A stretch of DNA of 64,000 nt from Lentisphaerae bacterium GWF2_57_35 (GTDB lineage: Bacteria; Verrucomicrobiota; Kiritimatiellia; CAIQIC01; GWF2-57-35): positions 38,289 to 102,288 of the forward strand of contig MHBK01000044.1 of NCBI GenBank assembly GCA_001804865.1, in the 5' to 3' direction. Position 1 is the stretch's first letter; each line of letters opens with the position of its first letter. Shown piece by piece: positions 17,640 to 26,768 of the stretch. The translations under genes and the position numbers were made by a program. The notes under the pieces are model-generated. The model did not search any database and was not told the origin of the DNA. It worked only from the letters and a program-made list of their open reading frames with translations.

Positions 17640-20600
17640 TTGCATTTAGCATCAAAAATAGCCGCTACGGCTCTAGTCGCGTATCTGTTCATTCCTGGCG
17701 CGGAAGGGACGATTTGCACATCCGTTGTCGATCATCATACGCGTCTGTTGCCGCCGGCCTGGCAGTTCGACGACATTGGGGGCACACGCGGAAGCTTCGG
17801 GACCGCCAATTTCTGGCAGGCCGACGATTCTTCGTACGGCTGTCAGATCAATCAGAACAACGGGTACCTCGGCTGGTGGTATGCCATCGGTCACTCCAGT
17901 CACGATAAACCGTCGTACAATCCTCTGGCTCTCTTCCATCCCGCGATCCGCGCAGCGTATCAGCCCCGGCTTGTTGGACTCGATATGGTTGCGAAAGCTC
18001 TTGTTTCGCCGGCCGGGCGGACCGACTTGAAGCTGCGCGCAGAGCTGAAGGGTTTCACGCCCGCCGGCGCCGAAGTATTGCGAACAAGTTACGAATGGAC
18101 CGGGCGTACGGCGCTTACGAATGGCCCCTTTCCGAAGAAATTCTCGTGGGACATCAACCCCGTCTCGCTCGGCTCGATCGGCGTCATCGCCTGGGTCCTG
18201 GACAACGGCATGGCCGGCGACCGCATTGACATCGACAGCGTCGAGTTGCGGGTGGACATGCCGGACCTGCCGCTTCCGCGGGAAGCCTTCCTGGTGTCGC
18301 TCGCGATGCTGCTGAACAACTACGACGCGGCGAGCGGAATGGTCTCGGACGGCAGCTATTGGCGGAAGAACCAGATGGAAAACGTCACGGCGACCGCGAA
18401 ATTCGCCAAGCTCCTGGGCCTGGCGATGAAGGCCGGTCTTGTGGATGGGGCGTCCGCGACCAATATGATTACAAAAATCGCGGACGCCCTCGTTCATGTC
18501 GTACCTCGCGGCCCGCCGGGCGTGAACCGCGTGCTGGCGCATTTCACGGCGAATGGGGGAACGACTCGCTGCCAGGATACGGAATGGGCGTCGGGGGATA
18601 CGGCGTACGCGGCGCTCGATCTGATGGTCGCGCTGCAACTGATCGGCGATCCACAGCACCAGCTTCCCGATGCGCTCGGCATTCTCGAAGAGATCGATTG
18701 GAACGCCATGCTCACGTCCTCCGGATACTTCCGCATGGGCTACGACCATAACGGGCAGATGCTGCGCGGCAGTTGGGCCGGCTTCGGGACGGAAACCTTT
18801 GGCGTCTTCCTCGCGGCCCTCGCCGGCGACGGCATCCTTACCACGAACACGTATGTCTGGCCCCCCTCGCGCAACGGGTCGGGCTTTATCACTCACGCCC
18901 CGTATCCGATCATGCCGGAGGGCGTCGACCGCTGGGGCAACGTATGGATCGACGTGCGCCGGGAAGAATGCGACGCGCAGATCGGTTGGTATACGAACTC
19001 CGCGCATCTCAACACGAACCTGGCGCAACTCGGTCTGTTTGGCTTGTCGGCCGCGGAGAGTCCGGAGTGCGATGCATACATTGCGTATGGCTTGGGCGGA
19101 ACCGTCTTCGAACTCGAGGACGGCGGGCACAGAGTTGTGACCCCGCATTATGCTGCGCTTGCGGCCGCCGTGCGCCCCGAGGCTTGTACTCAAATGTGGG
19201 CGCGCTTGAAAGCGCTCCGACTGTGGAGCCCGTTGAACAACGTGGAATCGCTCGCTGTCAATCCGACCACGGGCGTGTTCGAGGCAATCAACTACTTGCA
19301 AGGCTCGTGGAATCTGGCTCTGCAAGCCGAGGGGTGGGCCCTGACCGACCCGGCGATGGATCAGGCCGTGCGCGAAGCATTTCACGCCGTACCCGTGCTG
19401 CACGATGCGTACACTGTGCTTATGACGCCGCGCGAGGCGCAAGTCGTCGTCGCCGGCGATCCCTGGCCGCATGGCCTGCCGCAACCGGCGCCTTACGGCG
19501 TCAGCACCGTTGTATGGGGCTCGGTTCAGTCGAACGGAGTGTCGACGCCGGCGGACGAGGCGAATGGAACACGCTATGCCTGCATCGGCTATAGCGCGTC
19601 AATCGCGGGCTCGGAATACGAATACGAATCGGCCAGCGTGAGTTTTCGTGCGGTCGATCGCGTCGAGCTCACGTGGAAGTGGCGGCCCGAGCACTACGTC
19701 GAAATCCTGTCCAGCGGCGGGTCGGTGTGCGAGACCTCCGGCTGGAAGCGCGAGCAGTATCGCTTCGATCTCTTGCCGTCAGCAAACACCGGGCGTGTCT
19801 TCTCTCACTGGCTCACTAACGGCAGCCCGGCGGGCGGAAGCATTCCTTTCCATCTCTGCCCCATGGGCACGGTAACGGTGGAGGCCGTCTTCGTCGATCC
19901 CCTGATGGACATGACCGCTCATTCGCAATTGGAGTTCGACGGCTGGACGCCGAACGGACCCGCAGACCACTGGCTCGCGAATGTCCGGCTCTGTGCATCG
20001 GCCCGAACGCTCGGTCCGCCGTTCCGGCTCGGAGTAGAACCGGTTTCGGGCGTCTATATGGAGGAGCCGGACGGCCAGCTTCCGGACGGACGCGACTATG
20101 TCGACGTCTCAGATCAGGCTCTCGCGCAACTGCCGTATATTGGCGACCTTGATCTGGAACTGGACGAGGGCGAATGCATAACGGCAACCAATTTGGCCAT
20201 CGTCCGCCCCTCTGAAACGGAACCTATGCTGTTCGCGTGGGCCACTTGGGCGAACGCGCCATCGAACACCGGTTACGTGGATGCCAAGGCCGACACCGAT
20301 GGCGACGGCATCCCGAACGCCTGGGAAGATGCGTGCTTCACGCAGAGCCGGAACAACCCGTTCGACGGGACGAAGGACTGGGATGGCGACGGCGTGAACA
20401 GTTTCTCAGAGTACTCGGCGGACACCGATCCGGAAGATCCGTACTCGTACCTCAATTTGACGAACTGGCTGCGCTCGGACGGCGCGTGGACCGTGAGCTG
20501 GGCCGGAGGGGTCGAATCGACCCAGTACCTCGAGGGCGTTCAAGCCGGCGCTACCCAGTGGGTGACGCTGTTCACCAACACTCCTCCCACCGATTGCAAC

Positions 20601-20666
20601 GTGACCTGCGGATTCGACCCGCTCACCAATGGCTGGGGTTTTTTCCGGATTCGTGTCGGGCGATGA
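17640..20666 (+). CDS. Secreted putative glycoamylase-fold (PF10091-like) protein with InlB-like and EF-hand-like C-terminus
   Basis: A TTG start is chosen because an unusually strong purine run, AGGAGGGAGGGGG (17622-17634), lies just upstream and a signal peptide follows. The central region (about residues 220-610) shows DTEWASGDTAYAALDLMVAL, then SWAGFGTETFGVFLAALA, then TPHYAALAAAVRPEA and INYLQGSWNLALQAEG. This order resembles the (alpha/alpha)6 Glycoamylase/GH144-like family that acts on beta-glucans. It is followed by an InlB-type repeat (VFSHWLTNG) and an EF-hand-like DTDGDGIPNAWE, and the chain ends in FFRIRVGR like its secreted neighbours. The enzyme assignment is tentative; substrate is unknown. 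Confidence 0.7.
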   Translation: MHLASKIAATALVAYLFIPGAEGTICTSVVDHHTRLLPPAWQFDDIGGTRGSFGTANFWQADDSSYGCQINQNNGYLGWWYAIGHSSHDKPSYNPLALFHPAIRAAYQPRLVGLDMVAKALVSPAGRTDLKLRAELKGFTPAGAEVLRTSYEWTGRTALTNGPFPKKFSWDINPVSLGSIGVIAWVLDNGMAGDRIDIDSVELRVDMPDLPLPREAFLVSLAMLLNNYDAASGMVSDGSYWRKNQMENVTATAKFAKLLGLAMKAGLVDGASATNMITKIADALVHVVPRGPPGVNRVLAHFTANGGTTRCQDTEWASGDTAYAALDLMVALQLIGDPQHQLPDALGILEEIDWNAMLTSSGYFRMGYDHNGQMLRGSWAGFGTETFGVFLAALAGDGILTTNTYVWPPSRNGSGFITHAPYPIMPEGVDRWGNVWIDVRREECDAQIGWYTNSAHLNTNLAQLGLFGLSAAESPECDAYIAYGLGGTVFELEDGGHRVVTPHYAALAAAVRPEACTQMWARLKALRLWSPLNNVESLAVNPTTGVFEAINYLQGSWNLALQAEGWALTDPAMDQAVREAFHAVPVLHDAYTVLMTPREAQVVVAGDPWPHGLPQPAPYGVSTVVWGSVQSNGVSTPADEANGTRYACIGYSASIAGSEYEYESASVSFRAVDRVELTWKWRPEHYVEILSSGGSVCETSGWKREQYRFDLLPSANTGRVFSHWLTNGSPAGGSIPFHLCPMGTVTVEAVFVDPLMDMTAHSQLEFDGWTPNGPADHWLANVRLCASARTLGPPFRLGVEPVSGVYMEEPDGQLPDGRDYVDVSDQALAQLPYIGDLDLELDEGECITATNLAIVRPSETEPMLFAWATWANAPSNTGYVDAKADTDGDGIPNAWEDACFTQSRNNPFDGTKDWDGDGVNSFSEYSADTDPEDPYSYLNLTNWLRSDGAWTVSWAGGVESTQYLEGVQAGATQWVTLFTNTPPTDCNVTCGFDPLTNGWGFFRIRVGR

Positions 20667-20776
20667 CCGCACTATATCAAACGCATGGGCATTTTGTTGC
20701 AGGCTGGCTCTGCAACGCGAGCCGACGCTCGCTAGAGTTTTCAATGGCGCATCATAACAATAATAAGGGGGTCTTC

Positions 20777-21376
20777 ATGAACTTCAAGTTTAGTCCGATA
20801 TCTTTGTGCCTGGGCCTGTTTCTGGTGGCCGGATGTGCTACACCCGTACGAAATTCTTTTGCTTACCGGTCGGGGGGGGTGCCGCTAAAGAATCCCGAGG
20901 AAGTCGCATTGATCGTGAAGACCGGCGTTCCTCTATCGACGATCGTGCGGGTGTTCCGGATAGATCACGATGAATTTCCTGGGATGGCCGGCGGGAACGA
21001 TTATCGAAGTTATATGGATCTGCAGCGAATAGAATTCTTCGAGCTGTCGCCAGGGAAGCATACGATGCTCGTTACGATCGACGGAAGTCCTCGCACGACT
21101 TCAGGAAATCCCTGGTATTCGGTCACAAAACAGATCGAATTCGCCGTTCAGGTCGAAGCGGGAAAGCAGTATGTCCTTTGGGGCGATGTTTGGAAAGACG
21201 GTTCAAAAGTTGGCCTCAGCGCGATCGACGATTTCTGCGTCAACGATTATTGCAAGAGCCAGATTTCTAGTCCGTCGCGCCTGGATAGTGCACGCAAATG
21301 GGCGACCGCCCGTATCGCTGAATACTGGATGTCCAGAGATCAAGTAACGTCAGCCCCGCTGGCTCACGGAGGCTGA
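20777..21376 (+). CDS. Small lipoprotein of unknown function
   Basis: The ATG at 20777 is preferred: AAGGGGG (20765-20771) sits 5 nt upstream and the product begins with a clear lipoprotein signal, LCLGLFLVAGC, with lipobox LVAGC. The 199-residue protein is otherwise unrecognised. A middle stretch (FELSPGKHTMLVTIDGSP, then FAVQVEAGKQYVLWGDVW) reads like a small beta-sandwich of the kind found in PEGA/DUF2846-type lipoproteins, but the similarity is too weak to name. Two Cys pairs occur late (DDFCVNDYCKSQ). Confidence 0.75.
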   Translation: MNFKFSPISLCLGLFLVAGCATPVRNSFAYRSGGVPLKNPEEVALIVKTGVPLSTIVRVFRIDHDEFPGMAGGNDYRSYMDLQRIEFFELSPGKHTMLVTIDGSPRTTSGNPWYSVTKQIEFAVQVEAGKQYVLWGDVWKDGSKVGLSAIDDFCVNDYCKSQISSPSRLDSARKWATARIAEYWMSRDQVTSAPLAHGG

Positions 21377-21469
21377 ACGGGAGCAAGATGGCAACAAGAA
21401 CAGCCTAAATCAAAACACAATGGCGAGGTACTATGATTTTATCCTGAGTCGAATATACCGCGAGACCCT

Positions 21470-24400
21470 ATGACTACACGCCTGTGGTTCTTGGTTGCCG
21501 TGCTGTGCTTCGCGGTCCTTGTCGCCGCGAAGGGGGAGCTGAATCGCGATGGGGAAGTTGGGGTTTATGTGGTGTTGGAAGGCGATTCCGTTGCGCAAGC
21601 GGCTGTTCGGGAACGAAGGGCTAACGCACACGACAAGAAGGTCGTCGTCGCGGCACGCGCACGCGCCGCCGAGATCGACCGTCAACAGGCCGCTCTGGCG
21701 TCCCAACTTCAAGGCCTCGGCGCCAGGGAGACCGGCCGCTTTCGGCGGTTGGTGAACGCCATTCGCGTGCGCGTGCCCGCCGATAGAGTGGAGGAGCTGG
21801 CCCGCTTGCCTGGCGTGATCCGCGTCGAGCCGGTTATCCTGTATGCGCCCAATAAGGCTACCAGCGCGCCGTTCGTCGGGGCGATGACTGTGTGGACGTC
21901 GGCTTTCACGATGGCGGACGGCGCCAACGTCGACCTGGGCATTATCGACACCGGCATCGACTACACGCATGCCGATTTCGGAGGCCCGGGCACGACGAAC
22001 AGCTATGCCGTGAATAATCACCTGATCGTTGAGCCCGGCACCTTTCCGACGCTCAGGGTGGTCGGAGGATACGACTTTGCCGGCGACGACTACGACGGCT
22101 ACAATGGGCCTGTGCCCGATCCCGATCCAATAGATTGCGCGGAGTATGGACATGGCACGCATGTGGCGGGGATCGCCGCCGGCGGCGGCGTGCTCACCAA
22201 CGATACGGCGTACACGGGACCTTATTATGACGGTCTGGACATGGCCCGGTTCAGCATCGGTCCCGGCGTGGCGCCTCGCGCCCGGTTGTGGGCGTTGAAA
22301 GTCTTCGGTCGCAGCGGCAGCACTGCGTTGGTTCCAGACGCCCTGGAATGGGCCGCCGATCCCGATGGCGACCTGGATTTCAGCGATTGTCTGGATGTGG
22401 TCAACGTTTCCATCGGCTCGCCGTTTGGCGTTAACGCGACCGACCGGGTCGATATCGTTTCGATAAACGCCCTGTCGGATCTCGGCTGCGTGTGCTGCGT
22501 GTCGGCCATGAATAACGGCAACCTATTCTATGTCGTGGGCTCCCTCGGCGTTGCGGAGCGCGCCGTGACGGTTGCGAACTCGATCGATAACGGGAGCATT
22601 CGATGCGCGATCCAGGCGACCGGCCCGCTTGCCATAACCGGCTTGTACGCGGCGACGGAGGGCACGTTCACGAAACCGCTGCTCGAATCCGGTCCCGTCG
22701 CCGGGCTGGTGGTCTATGCCGATCCGGCCAATGCCTGCGACCCCCTGCTGAACGCCGCAATGGTGAGCAACCACATCGCCCTCATCGACCGAGGCGGGTG
22801 CCTTTTCACGAATAAAGTTTGGAAAGCCCAGAACGCCGGCGCCCTGGCCGTGATCATGGTCAATAACGTGGATACGCCGCCGACGGCCATGAGTGGAACC
22901 GCTCCGGGCATAACCATTCCCGGCGTCATGATTTCACGGGCAGACGGCGACCTGTTGAAGACGCAGGTGAATTCGAATCTGGTTGTTCGCCTGGATGCCA
23001 ATGTCGGCATTCCTCAGCCGGAGCTGGCGGACCAGTTGTACGCCACATCGTCCCGCGGGCCGACCTCGCCCTTCAATCGGCTCAAACCGGACATCAGCGC
23101 GCCGGGCTATGAAATCATATCCGCGAAAGCCGGTTCCGGCTCCAAGGGCATTCGAACCACCGGCACCTCGATGGCGGCGCCTCACGTGGCCGGCGCGGCG
23201 ACTCTTTTGAAGCAACTGCATCCGACGTGGACGGTCGAAGAGCTCAAAGCCGCGCTGATGAATGCCGCGGCGCCCATGTACGACGCCCATACCAACGCGT
23301 ATCCGGAATCGCGCGTCGGCGCCGGACGGCTTCAAGCCTACCCGGCGGCGACGCAATTGCTGCTCGCCATGTCGAACGATTCCAATGGGACGGTTTCGGT
23401 CTCGTTCGGCGCCTTGGAGCTGACCAATGCGTGGACGGGTACGCGGTCGGTCCGTTTGATCAACTACGGCACCCTCACGGTAAACTTGACTTGCGCGGTC
23501 AGCAACACGGTGGACGAAAACGGCGTGACCGTAACGATCGAGCCCGGCAACGTGAGCGTGCCGGGGAGCGGCGAGGCCGTGGTGACGGTGCGGCTAACCG
23601 CGAATCCGTCGATGTTTGACCGGACGGTCGATCTCACGACGACCAACGCCGCGACCGGCGCACGGCAATCGGTGTACGAGGCCAGCGGCGAACTCTGGTT
23701 CTACAACGCCTCCGTTGCGGTGCATCTTCCCTATTACGCCGCCGTGCGCGCGGCGTCATCCCTATCGGCCTCCTATGCGAACGCCGGTTTGCCGAGCGCC
23801 ACGAACAGGACGGTCATGCCGATTCCGACCCGGGGCGATTCCTCGCATCCGCAACCGCTGGTGTCGGCGTTCGCGCTGGGCGCCGCGGGCACGAACAAGC
23901 ACCTCGACGCCGAACTGGCCGCGGCCAATCTGCTCGCAGTCGGCGCGGCCAGCGACGCGGCGGCCATCGGAAATTTTACGAACGGCACAGTTTACTTCGG
24001 ATTCGCGACTGCAGGGCCGTGGACCACGCCGCTGGATTTTATGACCGCCCTGGACGTCAGGATCGACGTCGATCGAAATGGGTCAACGGATTGCTATCTC
24101 ATCAACAGCAGTGCCGGGAACCTGGTGGCGACCAACGTCGACGATCCTTCGTATGACGACGATGTGTTCATGACGATTCTCCGGCAGACCAGTTCCGGCG
24201 TGATTTCCAGCGGCGCCTTCCTGAATGTCTTTTCCGCCGACCAACGCGACACGGTTCCGTTCAACAACAGCGTCATGATTAAGCCCGTTCGCATCGCCGC
24301 GCTCGGCTTGTCGTCGAACAACCCGATCTTCAACTACAGAATTTCCACCTACGGCCCCCGCGCCCTGGATTACCCGGATGTGGACGAGACCCCCTGGATC

Positions 24401-24979
24401 TCTTTTAATGCCGCGCATCCGGCCGTTGACACGTGCTACGGCCTCTCCAATTCGCCGGTCTACGCCGGCGCGGGCGCCGTCAGCGTCGCGCTCGATCCGA
24501 CGGCGTCCGCGTCCGACCCTGCCGTACTGCTGCTCCACCACATGAACACGGTTTCCGACCGTTTCCAAATCGTACGTTTCAGCAAAACGACCGACGACAT
24601 CGATACGGACGGTATCCAGGATTTGTGGGAACTTCAGCACTTCTCGACCCTCACGAACGCCGCGGTCGGCACGGATGCCGATTTGGACCGCTTCTCCGAC
24701 GCCGACGAATATGGAGCCGGCAGCGATCCTGTGAGCAGCAGTTCTTTCCTCGGCATGGAGAAGCCCTCCGGCGTGCCGTTCGCGGCGGCCGGCGGACTTG
24801 TCGTACAGTGGCAAAGCGCGTCGAACCGGTTCTACACGTTGCGGCGGTCGACGAACCTGACGGAGGGTTTCACCCATAGCGCGGGCATGAACATCCCTGC
24901 CGTTCCGCCTCTAAACGTGTATACGGACGCGACGGCTACGGGCGAGCTGTACCTGTATCGCATAGAGGTGGAGCGTTGA
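21470..24979 (+). CDS. Secreted subtilisin-like serine protease (S8) with PA domain
   Basis: An 1169-residue preproprotease. The signal peptide is followed by an inhibitor-I9-like propeptide with a long helical stretch, then the S8 catalytic domain: Asp160 in LGIIDTGIDYTHADF, His228 in YGHGTHVAGIAAG and Ser567 in GTSMAAPHVAGAA. A protease-associated domain is inserted between His and Ser (about 385-500; ALIDRGGCLFTNKVWKAQNAGA). Fn3-like beta-sandwich regions follow, then an EF-hand-like DTDGIQDLWE...DADLDRFSDADE, and a C-terminal module with RRSTNLTEGF...PLNVYTDATATG...LYRIEVER shared with neighbouring secreted proteins. It is probably an extracellular, cell-associated protease for protein scavenging. 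The Shine-Dalgarno is weak. Confidence 0.92.
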   Translation: MTTRLWFLVAVLCFAVLVAAKGELNRDGEVGVYVVLEGDSVAQAAVRERRANAHDKKVVVAARARAAEIDRQQAALASQLQGLGARETGRFRRLVNAIRVRVPADRVEELARLPGVIRVEPVILYAPNKATSAPFVGAMTVWTSAFTMADGANVDLGIIDTGIDYTHADFGGPGTTNSYAVNNHLIVEPGTFPTLRVVGGYDFAGDDYDGYNGPVPDPDPIDCAEYGHGTHVAGIAAGGGVLTNDTAYTGPYYDGLDMARFSIGPGVAPRARLWALKVFGRSGSTALVPDALEWAADPDGDLDFSDCLDVVNVSIGSPFGVNATDRVDIVSINALSDLGCVCCVSAMNNGNLFYVVGSLGVAERAVTVANSIDNGSIRCAIQATGPLAITGLYAATEGTFTKPLLESGPVAGLVVYADPANACDPLLNAAMVSNHIALIDRGGCLFTNKVWKAQNAGALAVIMVNNVDTPPTAMSGTAPGITIPGVMISRADGDLLKTQVNSNLVVRLDANVGIPQPELADQLYATSSRGPTSPFNRLKPDISAPGYEIISAKAGSGSKGIRTTGTSMAAPHVAGAATLLKQLHPTWTVEELKAALMNAAAPMYDAHTNAYPESRVGAGRLQAYPAATQLLLAMSNDSNGTVSVSFGALELTNAWTGTRSVRLINYGTLTVNLTCAVSNTVDENGVTVTIEPGNVSVPGSGEAVVTVRLTANPSMFDRTVDLTTTNAATGARQSVYEASGELWFYNASVAVHLPYYAAVRAASSLSASYANAGLPSATNRTVMPIPTRGDSSHPQPLVSAFALGAAGTNKHLDAELAAANLLAVGAASDAAAIGNFTNGTVYFGFATAGPWTTPLDFMTALDVRIDVDRNGSTDCYLINSSAGNLVATNVDDPSYDDDVFMTILRQTSSGVISSGAFLNVFSADQRDTVPFNNSVMIKPVRIAALGLSSNNPIFNYRISTYGPRALDYPDVDETPWISFNAAHPAVDTCYGLSNSPVYAGAGAVSVALDPTASASDPAVLLLHHMNTVSDRFQIVRFSKTTDDIDTDGIQDLWELQHFSTLTNAAVGTDADLDRFSDADEYGAGSDPVSSSSFLGMEKPSGVPFAAAGGLVVQWQSASNRFYTLRRSTNLTEGFTHSAGMNIPAVPPLNVYTDATATGELYLYRIEVER

Positions 24980-25042
24980 GTGCATCGAAAATAGAATCGC
25001 CAGGACTTCTATCCCAACGCTTCAGTCCTCCGATCTTTCCGC

Positions 25043-26536
25043 TCACTGCCGATAATTCGGGGCTTCTTTGGTGATCTTGATGTCGTGGGGATGAGCTTCC
25101 GAAACGCCTGCTCCGGTCACCCGGACAAAACGCCCGCGCTTGCGGAGTTCCTCGAGATTGCGGCAGCCGCAATAGCCCAGCGAGGCTTTGAGGCCGCCGC
25201 AGAATTGGGTCAGCACCTGCTTCACCGTGCCCGCATAGGGGACGAGTCCTTCGATTCCCTGCGGGACCAGTTCTTCGGTGGCGGCGGTGGCGCTTTGTCC
25301 GTAGCGCTCGCGGCTGCCCATGCCGGTTTGCATCGCGCCCAGGCTGCCCATGCCGCGATAGGTGACATATTGCCGGCCCTGATAAATGATCTTTTCGCCG
25401 GGGCTGTTGTCGGTGCCGGCCAGTACGCCGCCCATCATGACCGTGCTCGCGCCCGCCACAATGGCCTTGGGCACATCGCCCGAAAAGCGGATGCCGCCGT
25501 CGGCTACCACGGGGATGCTGTCTTCAAGAGCCCGTGCGCACTGGTAAATGGCCGAGATTTGCGGGATGCCGACGCCGGCCACGACGCGCGTAGTGCAAAT
25601 CGAACCGGGGCCAATGCCCACCTTGACGGCATCGGCGCCGGCATCGCGCAAGGCGAGGGCCGCTTCGGCCGTGGCGATGTTGCCGGCAATGACGTCGATC
25701 TCGGGCATGTGCTGCTTGATCCATTTCGTCATTTCGACGACGCCCTTGGTATGGCCGTGGGCGGTGTCCACGATGATCACGTCGATTTCGTTCTGGGCCA
25801 GCACTTCGACCCGGGCGTGATCGCTCGGGCCTACGGCCGCGCCGACGCGCAGGCGATATTTGGCGTCGCGGTTATACAGCGGTTCGACGTTGCGGATCAG
25901 GGTTTGGATGTCCGTAAAGCTGTAGAGACCCACGAGCGTGTCTTTTTCGACCAGCGGCAACTTGCCGATCCGGTTGGTCATCATGATGTCGAACGCTTCC
26001 TTCAACGTCGTGCCGCGCGGCGCGGTGATGACCTTGCGCGTCATGACGTCGGCAATCTTGGAGTCCTTGCGGGGGGCAAAGCGGATGTCCCGGGAGGTGA
26101 CGATGCCGACCAGCTTGTCCTCGCTGTTCAAAATCGGGAAGCCGCTGAAGGAATAGCCCTTGGAGGAGCGGACTTGCTCGATGGTTTTCAAGGTGTCGGT
26201 ATCCCGAAACGTGATGGGATGTTCGATCAAGCCGTTCAGGTGATATTTGACCTTGCGCACCATTCGGGCCTGTTGCTCGGCGGTGATGTTTTTGTGGATG
26301 ATGCCGATGCCTCCGAGCATGGCCATATCGATGGCCATGGGGGCTTCCGTCACGGTGTCCATGGCGGCGCTGACGAACGGCATGTTCATGGTGATCCGCG
26401 ACGTCAGGCGGCAGGCGATGTCCGCTTCGTGCGGCAGGAAATCGGCATACTGCGTAACCAACGAAACGTCGTCGAAGGTCAATCCCTCATGGGGAAAAGT
26501 TTCCATGAATTGGTCGAGGTATGTGTTCCGGCTCAT
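25043..26536 (-). CDS. guaB: Inosine-5'-monophosphate dehydrogenase
   Basis: A 497-residue IMPDH, which oxidises IMP to XMP with NAD+ in GMP synthesis. The N-terminal strand and [16 protein letters not shown] motif are canonical; two CBS domains (about 100-215) interrupt the barrel; the catalytic loop [11 protein letters not shown] carries Cys314; and the mobile flap shows [19 protein letters not shown]. The start has AAAGGGAT upstream. It is a housekeeping single gene on the minus strand between two secreted-protease genes, convergent with the upstream protease gene (63 bp apart). Confidence 0.98.
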   Translation of the reverse strand: MSRNTYLDQFMETFPHEGLTFDDVSLVTQYADFLPHEADIACRLTSRITMNMPFVSAAMDTVTEAPMAIDMAMLGGIGIIHKNITAEQQARMVRKVKYHLNGLIEHPITFRDTDTLKTIEQVRSSKGYSFSGFPILNSEDKLVGIVTSRDIRFAPRKDSKIADVMTRKVITAPRGTTLKEAFDIMMTNRIGKLPLVEKDTLVGLYSFTDIQTLIRNVEPLYNRDAKYRLRVGAAVGPSDHARVEVLAQNEIDVIIVDTAHGHTKGVVEMTKWIKQHMPEIDVIAGNIATAEAALALRDAGADAVKVGIGPGSICTTRVVAGVGIPQISAIYQCARALEDSIPVVADGGIRFSGDVPKAIVAGASTVMMGGVLAGTDNSPGEKIIYQGRQYVTYRGMGSLGAMQTGMGSRERYGQSATAATEELVPQGIEGLVPYAGTVKQVLTQFCGGLKASLGYCGCRNLEELRKRGRFVRVTGAGVSEAHPHDIKITKEAPNYRQ

Positions 26537-26768
26537 AGTTTAATCCCTTTTGGGCTTGATAACTTGTCCTTAAAACGATTTCTAGTCAATGCTATTTAAA
26601 GATGGATCGGAGAAGAAATTCAAAGTCGAGCCGGTCAAACGTTTTTCCTGTCGTACGACGCACGTGCGGATCTCTTCCGTAACGAAGGGTCGAGCATCTA
26701 TACGATGTAAGGGTTTGTTGTATATTCATGATTAACAACTTGTTTAATGGAGTCATGGGAGGCGCGCA

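Noticed and set aside
17673..19484. 603-codon minus-strand frame opposite the glycoamylase-like gene
   Set aside because: The plus-strand frame has signal peptide, ribosome site and domain pattern; the minus frame is Arg/His-rich without motifs.
26560..26596. TTGACT box as -35 of a guaB promoter
   Set aside because: No acceptable -10 hexamer lies 16-18 nt downstream.
25085..26599. 504-codon open frame on the plus strand opposite guaB
   Set aside because: It is the antisense shadow of a certain IMP dehydrogenase gene; the product is His/Gly/Asp-rich with no domain.
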